DNA of 40,898 nt from NCBI RefSeq assembly GCF_907177275.1, contig NZ_CAJSLV010000095.1, positions 1 through 40,898 on the forward strand, in the 5' to 3' direction. The position numbers and the translations under genes were made by a program. The notes below the pieces were generated by a model. It searched no databases, was not told where the DNA came from, and saw nothing but the letters and a program-made list of their open reading frames with translations. This DNA comes from Actinacidiphila cocklensis. Its GTDB lineage: Bacteria; Actinomycetota; Actinomycetes; Streptomycetales; Streptomycetaceae. Of this stretch, positions 40,664 to 40,898 are shown piece after piece (within the stretch, counting starts at the first letter, position 1; the number at the start of each line of letters is the position of its first letter).

Positions 40664-40898
40664 GTGCGGTGGGCAACGGGCAGGCGGGCGATGCTGCGGA
40701 TCGCGGCACACCCGACCCGGCCGACCCGCATCGCCGCCGCCCGGGTCGCGGCCCCCATCGTCCTCGCGGCGGCCCTGATCGCACCGGCCGGCGCCGCCTG
40801 GGCCACTGAGCCGACGCCCACCGCCCCGGCCGCACCCTTTCCGCGTGCGGCCGGCGGCGCTCCCGCGCCGGGGGGAGCCGCCGCCCCCGGTGCGGTCC
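40664..40898 (+). CDS. Secreted or membrane-anchored protein, N-terminal part (cut by window edge)
   Basis: From GTG 40664, eight bases after GGAGAGG (40649-40655), an open frame runs off the end: MRWATGRRAMLRIAAHP, then a hydrophobic signal core (VAAPIVLAAALIAPAGAAWA) and a likely cleavage site before TEPTPTAPAAP, followed by a Pro/Ala/Gly-rich low-complexity stretch. An in-frame ATG at 40691 is an alternative start; a better-placed ATG at 40660 is in a different frame that stops at 40809. The functional domain is outside the window, so no family can be named. Confidence 0.55.
   Translation, partial: MRWATGRRAMLRIAAHPTRPTRIAAARVAAPIVLAAALIAPAGAAWATEPTPTAPAAPFPRAAGGAPAPGGAAAPGAV

Noticed and set aside
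36493..40821. A 1442-codon open frame on the minus strand
   Set aside because: It is the antisense shadow of the prenyltransferase, tryptophanase and oxidoreductase genes; its translation is low-complexity Gly/Val/Arg-rich without any domain, typical of high-GC antisense frames.

Overview
The window is high-GC (roughly 70 percent) chromosomal DNA from an actinomycete, almost certainly a Streptomycetaceae member. Evidence: strong GC bias at third codon positions, many GTG starts and 4-base ATGA/GTGA gene overlaps, a complete conservon (cvnA-cvnE), rare TTA (bldA-type) codons, a tRNA-Leu without encoded CCA, and gene families typical of the genus (FhaA/DUF3662, DUF2252, TerD, BkdR-bkdABC, PaaN/PaaR, SpoIIE-type phosphatase). 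No CRISPR array, insertion sequence, integrase or rRNA was seen.

Layout. 1-581: start of fhaA, minus strand, cut by the window edge. 992-1075: tRNA-Leu(CAG), followed by two strong hairpins. 1472-8194: a tight four-gene operon encoding a class III aminotransferase, a FemAB/GNAT-fold acyltransferase, an MFS exporter and an A-T-Red NRPS-like reductase; I find no match to a characterised pathway from memory, and it is the best candidate for an undescribed biosynthetic system. 8182-9375: a small membrane protein and a divergent PadR regulator with a repeat operator. 9507-16726: TerD, a MarR regulator, a large PAS/GAF/PP2C/ATPase phosphatase, a DUF2252 protein, a J-domain protein and a rhodanese. 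16922-19884: a coupled DUF5819 + HTTM pair resembling SdpA/SdpB, then a SpoU rRNA/tRNA methyltransferase. 19900-23897: paaN facing a 3-hydroxyacyl-CoA dehydrogenase gene coupled to a TetR (PaaR-like) gene. 23983-28880: a lipoprotein hydrolase, then BkdR and the branched-chain keto acid dehydrogenase E1alpha-E1beta-E2 operon. 28944-32403: mobA-like, DUF6457, moeA and a potassium-channel/TrkA-N gene broken by a one-base frameshift. 32811-36594: conservon cvnA-B-C-D-E, whose P450 lacks the ExxR motif. 36705-39480: a 31-codon leader ORF, a perfect hairpin, a DMATS-type indole prenyltransferase and a tryptophanase. 39574-40898: a quinone oxidoreductase and the start of a secreted protein.

How parts may work together. 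In the first cluster the A-T-Red enzyme would activate an amino acid and release it as an amino aldehyde, the aminotransferase could turn the aldehyde into an amine (precedent: MxcG/MxcL of myxochelin), the acyltransferase could cap the amine, and the MFS protein would export the product. TTA codons in the exporter and the synthetase suggest bldA-dependent, development-linked expression. In the right-hand cluster the prenyltransferase and tryptophanase would make prenylated indoles from tryptophan, and the Trp-containing leader ORF followed by a terminator-like hairpin suggests tna-like attenuation. All assignments are by reading translated sequence; no database search was run.
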